DNA from: Pollutimonas nitritireducens | Lineage (GTDB): Bacteria > Pseudomonadota > Gammaproteobacteria > Burkholderiales > Burkholderiaceae_B | Direction of reading: 5' to 3' | Assembly (NCBI RefSeq): GCF_002849615.1 | Contig: NZ_PDNV01000002.1 | Coordinates: forward strand, 124,001-188,000 | DNA length: 64,000 bases | In this document: positions 19,769 to 28,735 of the stretch, piece by piece | How the letters are laid out: each line of letters begins with the position of its first letter | How positions within the stretch are numbered: position 1 is the first letter of the stretch | Position numbers and translations under genes: made by a program | The notes under the pieces: model-generated | The model's database searches: none | Told to the model about the DNA's origin: nothing | The model's input: the letters and a program-made list of their open reading frames with translations, nothing else

Positions 19769-20706
19769 ACCTGGCGGGCAAAACGCAGCACAGTCACCCC
19801 AGGCACAAGTTGCCTTAGCGAGGGCATGACCAGCACACAATTGTCATAGGGCGTGACAATGGGTACACCATCGTCCATGCCTATCGTGGTCCCTGCGCGT
19901 TCGATACATTCCATGCCCCGCCAAGCGCTGCTGAACGTCAGGTTTGTGGTTTTTGCAACGACTGGCTGGGTCACCTGCAAAACCTGCTGGGCAATGTCCT
20001 GGCCATCCCGCTGCTGCCATTCCTCTGGCAGCTGATCGGGTAGCACGACCGCGGATTCAAGCAGGAACTGGGCAGTGGCCTGCCTGGCAATGCGTAGCGA
20101 AGACGGGTCGCCGTGAAACCCGCACTCCACCAGCAAGGCGAGCGCCTTGCCATCGGGATCGCCAAACTGGCCGTAGTCGCGCATGCGTGTGCCATCTTTG
20201 TGCCCGGCATCGACGATGAGATGGCGGGGCACGCCCAGACGCAGGCCCAAGTCGATATTTCGCTGCAGAATTCCCGTAACCCACAATGGCGGCGAAGGTT
20301 CATGCATGGAATGCAGGTCCAGCAAGCGGTCGGCTTGTTTCACCCACGGCAGCAGTTCGAGCGCCCGCTGCCGTTCCCGGGTGATGGGCTCTGCCAGCTT
20401 CTGTTCTGTCCACACGCGGTTCAAGTCTTCATCGGCAAAGCGCGACGCGTCGTGGGCCAGCGGATCGAAGCGGTCGAACGCGGCAAGGTTGCAGAAAGCC
20501 AGCGTAAGCTTCCCTTTTCGAGGCCTCAAGCCGGCCGCCAGCATATCTTTCAGCACCCACGCCCCGCACAGCTCATTCCCGTGTATCAGTGCGGAAATGA
20601 GAACGCTGGGCCCGGGTTTACCGGAATCAAAATGCCATACGCCGGGCGTGCCGGCATTGCCGACGCGTTCTTCTGTCAAATCGGGTGTATCAATCTTGAA
20701 GATCAT
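19762..20706 (-). CDS. Succinylglutamate desuccinylase/aspartoacylase family zinc hydrolase
   Basis: 314 residues of the AstE/AspA metallopeptidase-like fold. Zinc ligands are visible as H and E in SALIHGNELCGAW (about residue 40) and H in LDLHSMHEPSPPLW (about 130). The family deacylates N-acyl amino acids or similar amides. The gene lies 9 bp downstream of a Bug-family binding protein, so the imported ligand is probably an N-acylated or ester-linked carboxylate. The exact substrate is unknown. Confidence 0.82.
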   Translation of the reverse strand: MIFKIDTPDLTEERVGNAGTPGVWHFDSGKPGPSVLISALIHGNELCGAWVLKDMLAAGLRPRKGKLTLAFCNLAAFDRFDPLAHDASRFADEDLNRVWTEQKLAEPITRERQRALELLPWVKQADRLLDLHSMHEPSPPLWVTGILQRNIDLGLRLGVPRHLIVDAGHKDGTRMRDYGQFGDPDGKALALLVECGFHGDPSSLRIARQATAQFLLESAVVLPDQLPEEWQQRDGQDIAQQVLQVTQPVVAKTTNLTFSSAWRGMECIERAGTTIGMDDGVPIVTPYDNCVLVMPSLRQLVPGVTVLRFARQVH

Positions 20707-20715
20707 GGTGAGGTC

Positions 20716-21705
20716 TCACTTCACGCCAATTCCGGCACTATCCACCATTTTCTTGAACTTCTCGCGTTCAGCAGGTAGAAAAGCCGCCAAGTCGGGCTGC
20801 TCGGACATGACGACCCCGCCGGTGCGCTTATATTTTTCCTGGAATGCAGGATCCTTCAATACCTCGTCCAATGTGGCCTGCAGTTTCCTGATGACCGGTT
20901 CGGGCGTATCTTTCGGGGCAAACAAGCCGAACCAGATATTGATGTCCACCCCCTTGAATCCGGGATTCTCTGATAAGGCCGGAATCTCGGGTGCCGTGGG
21001 AGCGCGATGGGTGGACGTGACGCCTATGGGCACGATCTTGCCGGCCGAAACCTGGGGAAGACCTGAAGACAAAACAAACATACCGAACTGCAACTGACCG
21101 CCGACCATGTCCGTCAATAGCGGAGCGACGCCTTTGTAAGGCACATGCTGCACCCTGCCCTTGGTTGTTGTGTTGATCATTTCACCGGCCAGATGCAAGG
21201 CGGTGCCCACACCGGACGAACCAAAATTGAAATCTTGCGATTTGCCCGTCTCGACCATCTTGAGGAAGTCGTCTGCCGACGCCACGCCCGTCGTTTTTGA
21301 TGCCGCGAGCAACATGGGCTGGGAGCCGATGAATCCTATGGGGCGTAAATCGGTCACTCCGTCGTACTTGACGTTGGGATTGATGAGGCCGGCAATAATG
21401 ATTTCGTTGACGGAACCCACCAGCAGGGAATAGCCATCGGCTTTCTGGTTGACAACTTTCTGTGCACCGATCGCCCCGCCCGCGCCGCCAAGGTTCTCCA
21501 CCACCACAGTGCGACCAAGCTTTTGTTCTAAGGCTTCAGCCAGCAGACGGCCGTTCAGGTCGACGCTGCCGCCGGCCGGGTAACCCACCACAATGTTGAT
21601 GGTTTTCTGAACCGGATAGCCCTCGTCGGCATAAGCAATAGTTCCTAGACCGAATATTCCCGAACCCAATGCTGCATACACCACTGCGCTTATTTTTTTG
21701 TTCAT
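20716..21705 (-). CDS. Bug-family (TctC) periplasmic substrate-binding protein
   Basis: 329 residues with a Sec signal peptide ending near AYADEGYP and the Bug-family landmarks NIVVGYPAGGSVDLNGR, PYKGVAPLLTDMVGGQ and PGFKGVDINIWFGLFAP. These proteins bind carboxylates for tripartite tricarboxylate transporters and are very abundant in Bordetella relatives. No tctA or tctB membrane subunits are nearby, so it is an orphan binding protein. It is divergent from a LysR gene and co-oriented with the aspartoacylase-like gene. Confidence 0.92.
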   Translation of the reverse strand: MNKKISAVVYAALGSGIFGLGTIAYADEGYPVQKTINIVVGYPAGGSVDLNGRLLAEALEQKLGRTVVVENLGGAGGAIGAQKVVNQKADGYSLLVGSVNEIIIAGLINPNVKYDGVTDLRPIGFIGSQPMLLAASKTTGVASADDFLKMVETGKSQDFNFGSSGVGTALHLAGEMINTTTKGRVQHVPYKGVAPLLTDMVGGQLQFGMFVLSSGLPQVSAGKIVPIGVTSTHRAPTAPEIPALSENPGFKGVDINIWFGLFAPKDTPEPVIRKLQATLDEVLKDPAFQEKYKRTGGVVMSEQPDLAAFLPAEREKFKKMVDSAGIGVK

Positions 21706-21769
21706 TTCGCGTGCTCCTTGTGTTTATTGATTGTGGTGATCTATGGTAATAAGAAGTGAACGCGACCCC

Positions 21770-21784
21770 GTGCCATTACGGCAC
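21770..21784. promoter_or_regulatory. Candidate LysR-type operator (T-N11-A palindrome)
   Basis: GTGCCATTACGGCAC has perfect 5-base arms and contains the T-N11-A spacing typical of LysR sites. It is 26 bp before the lysR-type start and 65 bp before the divergent Bug gene, as expected for autorepression plus divergent activation. Confidence 0.45.
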
Positions 21785-21810
21785 AACGATGTGCCAATCG
21801 AAGCAATCCA

Positions 21811-22716
21811 ATGACAGAAACAAAACTGCTGCAAGACTTCATCGCCTTATCCAGAACCGGAAGCTTCACCAAGGCCGCCGAACTCAGGCACGTGACACAC
21901 CCGGCCTTCAGCCGGCGCATCAAGGAACTCGAGGAATGGGCCGGCACCTCGTTGATAAACCGGAAGAAGATGCCCGTTACGCTGACCGAAGCGGGGCTTG
22001 ATCTGCTCGTGGTTGCGGAGCATGTCATTGCAAGACTCAACACTGTGCAGCAGCAGATCGCCAAGCCTGAAAACCAGGCAAACCGGAAGTTGCGCATCGC
22101 CACGGGACGAACTCTCGCCCATTATCTCGTTGCCGACTGGGCGAGCGAACTCGCCCGGCAGGTGGAGCGCAACATGGGTTGCCCCGTGCCCATCGAAATA
22201 CATACCGGCATTACTCAGGACATGATCACGCTGCTGAAGCAAGGCCAGGTCGACTTCCTGTGCTGTTATGAGCACCGCGCCCTGTCCGTACCCATCAGCA
22301 CCAAGGATTTCCAGTATGTCAGGCTCAGCGCGGACAGGCTTATTCCGGTAAGCCTGAACACGGGGGATGCCAACGGGGCATACAGGCTGGAAGACGAAAT
22401 CACACCCCTGCCCCACATCAGCTATTTCTCGAGCCTGGCCTTGCAGCACATCATCAACGACCACCTGCACTCCAGCAACTATCATTTGCAAGAGGTCGCG
22501 CACTGCGATTCCGTCGATGTGGCATACAGCCTGGTTAAGAAAAACCTGGGCATGGCGTGGCTGCCATGGTCCGCGGTCAGGCACGATTGCGATTCCGGGG
22601 TGCTCTCCGTCCTGGGGAACCGGACGGATGAAATCCCCTACGAAATACGTCTGTACCGGCCGAAAAGTCCGCTGTCCACCGCTGCCGAGCTGGCCTGGAA
22701 GAAGACGATAGGCTGA
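21811..22716 (+). CDS. LysR-family transcriptional regulator
   Basis: 301 residues. The N-terminal winged helix (about 1-60) reads LLQDFIALSRTGSFTKAAELRHVTHPAFSRRIKELEEW, followed by a linker helix and a periplasmic-binding-protein-like effector domain. It probably controls the divergent Bug/aspartoacylase pair. The HTH begins at the first residues, which supports this start. Confidence 0.92.
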   Translation: MTETKLLQDFIALSRTGSFTKAAELRHVTHPAFSRRIKELEEWAGTSLINRKKMPVTLTEAGLDLLVVAEHVIARLNTVQQQIAKPENQANRKLRIATGRTLAHYLVADWASELARQVERNMGCPVPIEIHTGITQDMITLLKQGQVDFLCCYEHRALSVPISTKDFQYVRLSADRLIPVSLNTGDANGAYRLEDEITPLPHISYFSSLALQHIINDHLHSSNYHLQEVAHCDSVDVAYSLVKKNLGMAWLPWSAVRHDCDSGVLSVLGNRTDEIPYEIRLYRPKSPLSTAAELAWKKTIG

Positions 22717-22748
22717 TACGGTGACCGGCACACGGCGACCACGAAACA

Positions 22749-22763
22749 TTTAGCTTAACTACA
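22749..22763. promoter_or_regulatory. HexR-type operator, distal copy upstream of eda
   Basis: TTTAGCTTAACTACA matches the known proteobacterial HexR pattern TGTARTWWWAYTACA at 13 of 15 positions. It lies 64 bp upstream of a stronger copy, an arrangement suited to cooperative binding or looping. hexR itself is in the window at 33858. Confidence 0.5.
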
Positions 22764-22768
22764 GGAAT

Positions 22769-22803
22769 AAACACCAATACTTGATTGATTAATAGGTGTT
22801 TTT
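22769..22803 (+). terminator. Weak terminator-like hairpin between the LysR gene and eda
   Basis: AAACACC (22769-22775) can pair with GGTGTTT (22795-22801), followed by a short T-run. It may end the lysR transcript. The same stretch holds a possible eda promoter (TTGATT at 22785, TACCAT at 22808, 17-base spacing), so the reading is uncertain. Confidence 0.3.
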
Positions 22804-22812
22804 CGCCTACCA

Positions 22813-22827
22813 TGTAGTATTACTACA
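22813..22827. promoter_or_regulatory. HexR-type operator, proximal copy upstream of eda
   Basis: TGTAGTATTACTACA fits the HexR pattern TGTARTWWWAYTACA at every position and is a near-perfect palindrome. It overlaps the end of the predicted -10 box of eda, as expected for repression relieved by KDPG. Confidence 0.75.
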
Positions 22828-22919
22828 TACCCCCAGCGCAGCGGAATCGGGCGCCACAATCTTTCAACACCCTGACTGGGCCGAGGCCTGAACACTACCC
22901 CATTACGAATGAGAAATCC

Positions 22920-23546
22920 ATGAATGCCCTTGAACTGCTCGAACAAAGTCCGGTAATGCCGGTGATGGTCATCAAAGACCTGGACACTGCCGTGGACATG
23001 GCCCGCGCCCTGGTGGCCGGCGGTGTGCTTAGCCTTGAAATAACCTTGCGATCCGAGGCTGCACTGCAAGCCATTTCCTTGATCGCGAAAGAGGTGCCCG
23101 AAGCATTGGTGGGCGTAGGCACGGTGCGCAGCGCACAGCAACTCGACGCCGCAGTGAGGGCCGGTGCACGTTTTGCGGTAAGCCCAGGATTGACGTCCGA
23201 TATCGCGCAGGCAGCGCGTCAGGCGGGTATTCCTTTCCTGCCCGGCATTGCCACGCCTTCGGAATCCATGTTCGCGGCCGACCATGGCTTTATCGTACAG
23301 AAGCTGTTTCCCGCCGAAGCCGTCGGCGGCGTGGCACTATTGAAGGCCTTGTATGGCCCCTTGCCCGATATCGTGTTCTGCCCCACAGGCGGCATCAATG
23401 CCGCCAACGCCGCTCAGTACCTGGGACTGCCCAATGTGAAATGCGTGGGGGGCTCATGGCTCACGCCGGACGCGGCCGTTTCCGCCAGAAACTGGGCCGG
23501 CATCACAGAGCTGGCCCGCCAGGCCTGCCTGTTGCGCAACCTCTAG
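22920..23546 (+). CDS. eda: 2-keto-3-deoxy-6-phosphogluconate (KDPG) aldolase
   Basis: 208 residues, class I aldolase of the Entner-Doudoroff pathway. It cleaves KDPG to pyruvate and glyceraldehyde 3-phosphate. Active-site residues are visible: E40 and R44 in LEITLRS and the Schiff-base lysine K128 in IVQKLFPAE, with the phosphate loop PTGGINAAN. It stands alone, without edd, behind two HexR-type operators, and converges on kguD. This links it to the zwf-pgl-glk-hexR operon and to 2-ketogluconate catabolism. Confidence 0.95.
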   Translation: MNALELLEQSPVMPVMVIKDLDTAVDMARALVAGGVLSLEITLRSEAALQAISLIAKEVPEALVGVGTVRSAQQLDAAVRAGARFAVSPGLTSDIAQAARQAGIPFLPGIATPSESMFAADHGFIVQKLFPAEAVGGVALLKALYGPLPDIVFCPTGGINAANAAQYLGLPNVKCVGGSWLTPDAAVSARNWAGITELARQACLLRNL

Positions 23547-23562
23547 CACTGCCGCCCCCTGC

Positions 23563-24540
23563 CTACATTGACGGCACGGGGGCATAGGCCGCCAGGGGCG
23601 GCTTGCCCTGCAACGCAAGCAACAGATTGGTGGTGGCCATTTCACACATGGCCTGGCGCGTTTCATGCGTGGCCGAACCCACATGCGGCAACGCCAGCAC
23701 CTTGGGATGCGTGCGCAATGGCGAATCGACGGGCAAAGGTTCCGTATCGAAAACGTCCAGACCGGCCGCCCGCAATGGCCCGTGTTGCAATGCATGCAAT
23801 AAGGCGGCCTCCTGAACGATAGGCCCGCGTGCCCCGTTGATCAGGATGGCGCCGGGCTTCATCAAGGCAAATTCCTGCGGTCCGATCAGGCCGCGCGTTT
23901 GCTCGGTCAACGGCAATACCAGTACAAGGAAATCCGACCCCATCAGTACGTCGCGCAGGGTGACCGCCAATGCCCGACCTTCGGGTAAGCCGCTGGGTAC
24001 CGGCGTACGCGTGTGGTAGAGCACCGGCATATTGAACCCCAATGCCGCCCGATGGGCCAACGCCTGTCCGATGCGGCCATAGCCAACGATGCCCATGGTC
24101 TTGCCATGCACATCCCAGCCATAGAGATCTTCCCCTACGCTGCGATCCCATCGCCCATCGCGGACATATCGTGCCAGCTCGGCGACACGGCGGCTGGTGG
24201 CCAGCACCATGGCAAACAGCAGGTCGGCAACTGTCTCGGTGAGCACCCCCGGGGTATGGCACAACATGATTCCGCGACGACCAACAGCATGGAGTGAAAA
24301 TTTATCCAGGCCCACCGAAATACTGGAAATGACTTTCAGGCGGGGAGCCTGCTTAAGCACCTCCTCATCGATGGGGTAGCTGGAACCTATCATTCCCTCG
24401 ACAGTGGGCAAGGCATTCAGGAACGCATCCCTCTGGCCATCCACGCGCGGATTGGCGACCACCACATCATGCGCCTGCTCGATACGGGCCAATTGATCCG
24501 GCGGCAATTGCCTGTAAACCAATACCTTTCTACGACTCAT
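23563..24540 (-). CDS. kguD: 2-keto-6-phosphogluconate reductase (D-2-hydroxyacid dehydrogenase family)
   Basis: 325 residues with the NAD(P) loop MGIVGYGRIGQA (about 150), ISVGLDKF, NGARGPIVQE and PHVGSATHETR (catalytic His). Enzymes of this GhrB-like branch reduce 2-keto acids. With kguE and kguK immediately upstream on the same strand, the likely job is reduction of 2-keto-6-phosphogluconate to 6-phosphogluconate. Glyoxylate/hydroxypyruvate reductase activity is the fallback. It is the last gene of the operon that begins at 29406. Confidence 0.85.
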   Translation of the reverse strand: MSRRKVLVYRQLPPDQLARIEQAHDVVVANPRVDGQRDAFLNALPTVEGMIGSSYPIDEEVLKQAPRLKVISSISVGLDKFSLHAVGRRGIMLCHTPGVLTETVADLLFAMVLATSRRVAELARYVRDGRWDRSVGEDLYGWDVHGKTMGIVGYGRIGQALAHRAALGFNMPVLYHTRTPVPSGLPEGRALAVTLRDVLMGSDFLVLVLPLTEQTRGLIGPQEFALMKPGAILINGARGPIVQEAALLHALQHGPLRAAGLDVFDTEPLPVDSPLRTHPKVLALPHVGSATHETRQAMCEMATTNLLLALQGKPPLAAYAPVPSM

Positions 24541-24577
24541 GTTCGGGGTTCCAATGTTTGCGGAGCGCTGCCGGACG

Positions 24578-25537
24578 CTAGCGCCCGGCCTGCTCGAGCA
24601 CGTCGCGAGTCGGCAAGCCCTCGGTATCGCCCAGCACTTGCACGGCCCGGGCTCCTATCCATGCGCCGCGTTCGACGGCTTTGCGCAAAGGCAGTCCAGC
24701 CAGCAGTGCACTGATCACCCCGACCGCAAAGCCATCGCCCGCACCCACTGTATCGAGCACAGTATCGACGGGAAATCCGGGCACGTAACCCTGCTCATTG
24801 GCGCTCTCGAAATAGGCGCCATCCGCACCCAGCTTGATCACGACCAGGCTGGGGCCGCCCTTGCGTGGGCCGCCCCGACGGTAGAAGCCGGCAATGTCTT
24901 CAGGGGTTTGCCGTCCCGTCAATAGCCGGCCTTCTTCAATGCCGGGGAAAACCCAATCGGCCAGGAAGGCCAGTTCATTGATGCCTTCGCACATGCGCTG
25001 GATTGACGGCCAGAGTGTGGGTCGCAGATTCGGGTCGAAGGAAACGGTCTTGCCGGCCTCGCGCATCAAGGTCATCGTCTTGCGCTGGACCTCGAAGCAG
25101 TTTTCCGAGATTGCCGCAAAGACCCCGGTGCTGTGCAAGTGCCGGGCGCTGCGCAGCCACGATACGTCGACATCGCTGACCTGCATGCGACTGGCGGCTG
25201 ATCCCTTGCGATGGTATTCGATCGGCGGATCGCTGCCGTCGGTAACCCGTCCCTTGAACTGCAAGGCAGTACGCTGCGTGGGATCGCTGACCACATGCGA
25301 ACAATCAATGCCCTCGCCCTGCATCTCGGCGAGCAGATAGCGACCCATCGAGTCGGCGCCCAGCCGACTGGCCCACCCGACCTTCAGGCCCAGCCGAGCC
25401 AAGCCTATGGCAACATTGGTCTCGGCGCCGGCCGTGCGTTTATGAAAGGCCTTCGCGTGTTCCAGCGGCCCCGGTTGGTCCGCGACCAGCATCATCATCG
25501 CTTCGCCAAAGGTTACAACATCCAGTTCGCCGCTCAC
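24578..25537 (-). CDS. kguK: 2-ketogluconate kinase (PfkB family)
   Basis: 319 residues of the PfkB/ribokinase fold, beginning DVVTFGEAMMMLVA and ending with the anion-hole and catalytic motif DTVGAGDGFAVG (about 266). It phosphorylates the sugar acid after uptake. Its neighbours kguE and kguD indicate 2-ketogluconate rather than 2-keto-3-deoxygluconate, although KdgK is close in sequence. The start is a GTG whose codon overlaps the kguE stop (GTGA), so translation is coupled. Confidence 0.85.
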   Translation of the reverse strand: MSGELDVVTFGEAMMMLVADQPGPLEHAKAFHKRTAGAETNVAIGLARLGLKVGWASRLGADSMGRYLLAEMQGEGIDCSHVVSDPTQRTALQFKGRVTDGSDPPIEYHRKGSAASRMQVSDVDVSWLRSARHLHSTGVFAAISENCFEVQRKTMTLMREAGKTVSFDPNLRPTLWPSIQRMCEGINELAFLADWVFPGIEEGRLLTGRQTPEDIAGFYRRGGPRKGGPSLVVIKLGADGAYFESANEQGYVPGFPVDTVLDTVGAGDGFAVGVISALLAGLPLRKAVERGAWIGARAVQVLGDTEGLPTRDVLEQAGR

Positions 25538-26307
25538 GAGCTTTTCTCCAGGTTGCGCAAGTCATCAATGGCAGCGCGCGTCACAGTCAGCAAGTCGTCG
25601 CCGATCAGGGGGTATTCAATGGCGCGTGGTGGATCGCCTGGCAGCGCCCGCAATATCGCCCGCCATGGCGCGCTGGACTCGGCAAGCGGCACTGCTGCCC
25701 AGCGCAGGGGCTGGCGTTGCACGCCTTTGCAATGTATGTAGCGTACGCGATTGGAAAACACCTCGGCCGCCTGCATGGGACATTCGCCCACCCAGTGCCA
25801 ATTGCCCATGTCGAAGGTCATGCCCAGGTCCAGTCCGTAAGCATCGGCCGCTCCGAAAAAGCGCTGCAATGCGTCCAGGGCGCCCGCGCCGGCTGTCTGG
25901 TCATTCTCGACAAGCATGCGCACGTTCTGCCGTGCCAGGATCTGCTTCAGCACACCAAGTGTGTCGGAGCTGGCACGCGCAAAGTGGCCGATCGACATCT
26001 TCAGTACCGGTGCATTCAGGATGGCCGCGCTTGCCAGGCTTTGTTCCAGCGCATGCCTGTTCAAAAGTCCCGAGGACTCCCACAGCATGTCTGGACAGGA
26101 ATAGACGCAGGACAGACCGGCCTGGCGCACGACCCCGGCAAGCTCGTCCAGTTCCTGTGCATGGCCCTGAAGCAGCTCACCGCGAATTTCGACGCCGTCG
26201 GCGCCCGCAGCGCGGCATAGTTCGACAAACCAACATTGCCCATGACGCCGCACTTCGCTCGCGCCAAAAGATGTCAATGAAATAATAATCTGGCGGGAAA
26301 AATTCAT
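25534..26307 (-). CDS. kguE: KguE-like sugar phosphate isomerase/epimerase
   Basis: 257 residues, a xylose-isomerase-like TIM barrel. The N-terminus IIISLTSFGASEVRRHGQ and GADGVEIRGELL match KguE from pseudomonad 2-ketogluconate operons. LVENDQTAG, FDMGNWHWVG and YIHCKG carry the usual metal-binding Glu, Asp and His. The role of KguE in the pathway is not settled. The stop overlaps the kguK start. Confidence 0.85.
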   Translation of the reverse strand: MNFSRQIIISLTSFGASEVRRHGQCWFVELCRAAGADGVEIRGELLQGHAQELDELAGVVRQAGLSCVYSCPDMLWESSGLLNRHALEQSLASAAILNAPVLKMSIGHFARASSDTLGVLKQILARQNVRMLVENDQTAGAGALDALQRFFGAADAYGLDLGMTFDMGNWHWVGECPMQAAEVFSNRVRYIHCKGVQRQPLRWAAVPLAESSAPWRAILRALPGDPPRAIEYPLIGDDLLTVTRAAIDDLRNLEKSS

Positions 26308-26393
26308 GTTTCCATAGGAGCCGCATATGCCGGGCTCGCCAAAGAGAGGACGCGACAGGCGCGCCCAAATAGCGATACGGGCGTTGTTAAGAG

Positions 26394-27188
26394 CTAGGAG
26401 TTCAGGATCTGACCGAGGAAGCTGCGGGTTTTCTCATTCTCCGGGCTGCTGAAGAACTTCTCGGGCGGCGCCTGTTCAATGATCTTGCCATCCGCCATGA
26501 AAATGACCCGGTCGGCCACACTGCGGGCGAAACCCATCTCGTGCGTCACGCACAGCATCGTCATGCCGTCTTCGGCCAATCCGATCATGGTATCGAGCAC
26601 CTCCTTGACCATCTCTGGATCGAGTGCCGAGGTGGGTTCGTCGAACAGCATGATCTTTGGCGTCATGCACAAGGCACGGGCGATGGCCACACGCTGTTGC
26701 TGGCCGCCGGACAACTGGCTGGGATACTTGCGCGCCTGGTCGGCAATTCGCACCCGGGTCAAGTACTTCATGGCCATGGTCTCGGCTTCTTGAGCACTGA
26801 TGCCGCGCGACCGCATGGGTGCCAGCATGCAGTTCTGCAGCACCGTCATGTGCGGGAACAGATTGAACTGCTGAAACACCATGCCCACTTCCTGGCGGAT
26901 CGCATCGATATTGCGCACATTGGCGGTCAGGTCGATACCATCCACCACGATTCGGCCTTGCTGGATCTTTTCCAGACCGTTGATGCAGCGGATCAGCGTC
27001 GATTTGCCCGAACCCGAAGGCCCGCAGATGACAATCCGCTCACCGGCCGCAACGGTAAGGTCAATATCGGTAAGCGCATGGAACTTGTCGTACCACTTGT
27101 TGAGAGCTTCGATTTCGATAATGGTCCCGCCCTGTTGCGCGGGACCACTCGACACATCGACCGCGATAGTGGTCTGTCTGTCAGTCAT
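26394..27188 (-). CDS. Polar-amino-acid-type ABC transporter ATPase
   Basis: 264 residues with Walker [10 protein letters not shown] (about 53), signature LSGGQQQR, Walker [13 protein letters not shown] and the H-loop VTHEMGF. The family (GlnQ/HisP) normally powers amino acid uptake. Here it lies in the kgu operon, 86 bp before kguE, and belongs with the binding protein and two permeases upstream. The candidate substrate is therefore 2-ketogluconate or a related sugar acid. Confidence 0.93.
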   Translation of the reverse strand: MTDRQTTIAVDVSSGPAQQGGTIIEIEALNKWYDKFHALTDIDLTVAAGERIVICGPSGSGKSTLIRCINGLEKIQQGRIVVDGIDLTANVRNIDAIRQEVGMVFQQFNLFPHMTVLQNCMLAPMRSRGISAQEAETMAMKYLTRVRIADQARKYPSQLSGGQQQRVAIARALCMTPKIMLFDEPTSALDPEMVKEVLDTMIGLAEDGMTMLCVTHEMGFARSVADRVIFMADGKIIEQAPPEKFFSSPENEKTRSFLGQILNS

Positions 27189-27206
27189 AATGAATTGCCA
27201 GGTTGA

Positions 27207-28013
27207 TCAGGACGCTTTCAGTTCAGGCAGGGGTGCACCCAGCCATTTCTCAAAAAGCTTGCTGAACTCGCCGTTTTTGATGTTTTTGTCCACCAGTCCA
27301 TTGACGGTTTCCAGCGTCTTGGCTTCGCCTGGACGCATTGCGACTGCCATTTCCTGTTGGAGCAATACGAATTTATTCTCGAAACGGTCTGGAGCGCGCT
27401 GGGAGATCTGGCCGGCCACGGTCGTCGAGCAGCCAATAGCGTCCACCTGGCCAGACAGCAATGCCTGCATGGCTGAGGCATCATCGTCGAAGCGGCGAAT
27501 ATTGGCGTCCTTCGGCGCAATCTTGCTTACGGCAATATCCTGGGTGCTGGCGCGGGCCACACCAATACGCAGGCCGGACAAATCTTCGGCTTTGGCGATC
27601 TTTTTCTCTTTGCCACCGAACACCACGATCTGTGCAGCCGAATAGGGATGCGAAAATTGCACCTGCTTGGCGCGATCAGGGGTGATCGCAAGCGATGCAA
27701 TCAACATGTCGATCTTGTTGGTCAACAGGTAGGGGATGCGATTGGGGCCAGTCACAGGCACCAGATTCAGCTTCACGCCCAGGTCTTTGGCCAATTGACG
27801 CGCCACATCGGCATCGTAGCCGTCGGGCTTGTTTTCGGTATTCAGGATGCCATAGGGCGGGAAGTCGACAAGCATGCCCACAGTAAGCACGCCCTTCTCC
27901 TTGATCTGATCTATGGTCTCGGACTGCGCCGCGGTGGCACCCATCGCAAGGGCGGCACAACTGGCCAGCAAGGTCGCACCCATAAAGTTGCGCATTTTCT
28001 TGATTACGAACAT
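27207..28013 (-). CDS. Family 3 periplasmic solute-binding protein
   Basis: 268 residues with a signal peptide ending about ATAAQSETIDQ. The family 3 landmarks are KGVLTVGMLVDFPPYGILNTENKPDGYDADVARQLAKDLGV and the C-terminal KNGEFSKLFEKWLGAPLP. GGAG in the GGAGACATGAA leader supports the start at 28013. Homologues bind polar amino acids, but the operon context suggests a sugar acid. A hairpin with a U-run separates it from the upstream permease gene, so it may have its own promoter or attenuated expression. Confidence 0.92.
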   Translation of the reverse strand: MFVIKKMRNFMGATLLASCAALAMGATAAQSETIDQIKEKGVLTVGMLVDFPPYGILNTENKPDGYDADVARQLAKDLGVKLNLVPVTGPNRIPYLLTNKIDMLIASLAITPDRAKQVQFSHPYSAAQIVVFGGKEKKIAKAEDLSGLRIGVARASTQDIAVSKIAPKDANIRRFDDDASAMQALLSGQVDAIGCSTTVAGQISQRAPDRFENKFVLLQQEMAVAMRPGEAKTLETVNGLVDKNIKNGEFSKLFEKWLGAPLPELKAS

Positions 28014-28042
28014 TTCATGTCTCCAGGATTGAACTAAACGTC

Positions 28043-28077
28043 AAAAAAGCACGGGCGCGGATTTACCGCCGCGCCCG
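28043..28077 (-). terminator. Hairpin with U-run inside the ABC-kgu operon (terminator or attenuator)
   Basis: On the minus strand CGGGCGCGG (28077-28069) pairs with CCGCGCCCG (28060-28052) and is followed, two bases on, by six U residues (28048-28043). It lies after the second permease and before the binding-protein gene, all transcribed in the same direction. It looks like a genuine intrinsic terminator, so readthrough or a separate promoter is needed for the distal genes. Confidence 0.75.
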
Positions 28078-28081
28078 GGTT

Positions 28082-28735
28082 CTAGCGTGAAAGCGACACG
28101 GCAAGGCGCCGCTCCATATAGGAAGCCAGCAAGGACAAAGGCCAGCACAACAGAAAGTAGATAGCTGCAACCACCGAAAACACAACCATGGGCTGGAAGG
28201 TGGCGTTATTGATGATCTGACCAGCCCGCGTCAGTTCAGTGAAGCCGATAATGGCTGCCAGCGATGTGCCCTTCACAATCTGCACCATGTATCCCACGGT
28301 AGGCGGCACGGCAACTTTCAGGGCCTGTGGCAGCACGACATCGCGCATCTTGTAGCGATACGACAGCCCCAGCGCTTCGGCAGCCTCCCATTGGCCGCGT
28401 GGAATTGCCTGAATGCAGCCGCGCCATATTTCACCCAGAAATGCGCCACTGTTAAGCGTCAGCGCAACCGCGGCGGCGATCCATGGATTCACATCCAATC
28501 CCAGTACCGGTGCGCCGAAGAAAACCAGGAACAGCTGCAGCAACAGAGGCGTGCCCTGGAACAGCTTTATGAATCCCATGGAAGCGCCACGCGCAATGGC
28601 GTTATCGGAGGTACGCGAAAGCGCAATAATCAGCCCGACGATGCCCCCGCCTATGAAGGCCATGATGGACAAGGCGATAGTCCATTGGGCAGCTTCAAGA
28701 ATGAACCAGAAATCGGAATAGCCAAAAGTACGCAT
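28082..28735 (-). CDS. Polar-amino-acid-type ABC permease (second subunit)
   Basis: 217 residues with HisM/GlnP-family features: IKLFQGTPLLLQLFLVFFGAP, then the coupling motif GQWEAAEALGLSYRYKMRDVVLPQALK. The start ATG at 28735 shares a base with the TAA stop of the first permease (TAATG), so they are translated together as a heterodimer. Confidence 0.92.
   Translation of the reverse strand: MRTFGYSDFWFILEAAQWTIALSIMAFIGGGIVGLIIALSRTSDNAIARGASMGFIKLFQGTPLLLQLFLVFFGAPVLGLDVNPWIAAAVALTLNSGAFLGEIWRGCIQAIPRGQWEAAEALGLSYRYKMRDVVLPQALKVAVPPTVGYMVQIVKGTSLAAIIGFTELTRAGQIINNATFQPMVVFSVVAAIYFLLCWPLSLLASYMERRLAVSLSR

Noticed and set aside
22785-22813. Firm promoter call for eda
   Set aside because: The TTGATT/TACCAT pair fits spacing but overlaps a terminator-like hairpin; kept only as a remark.
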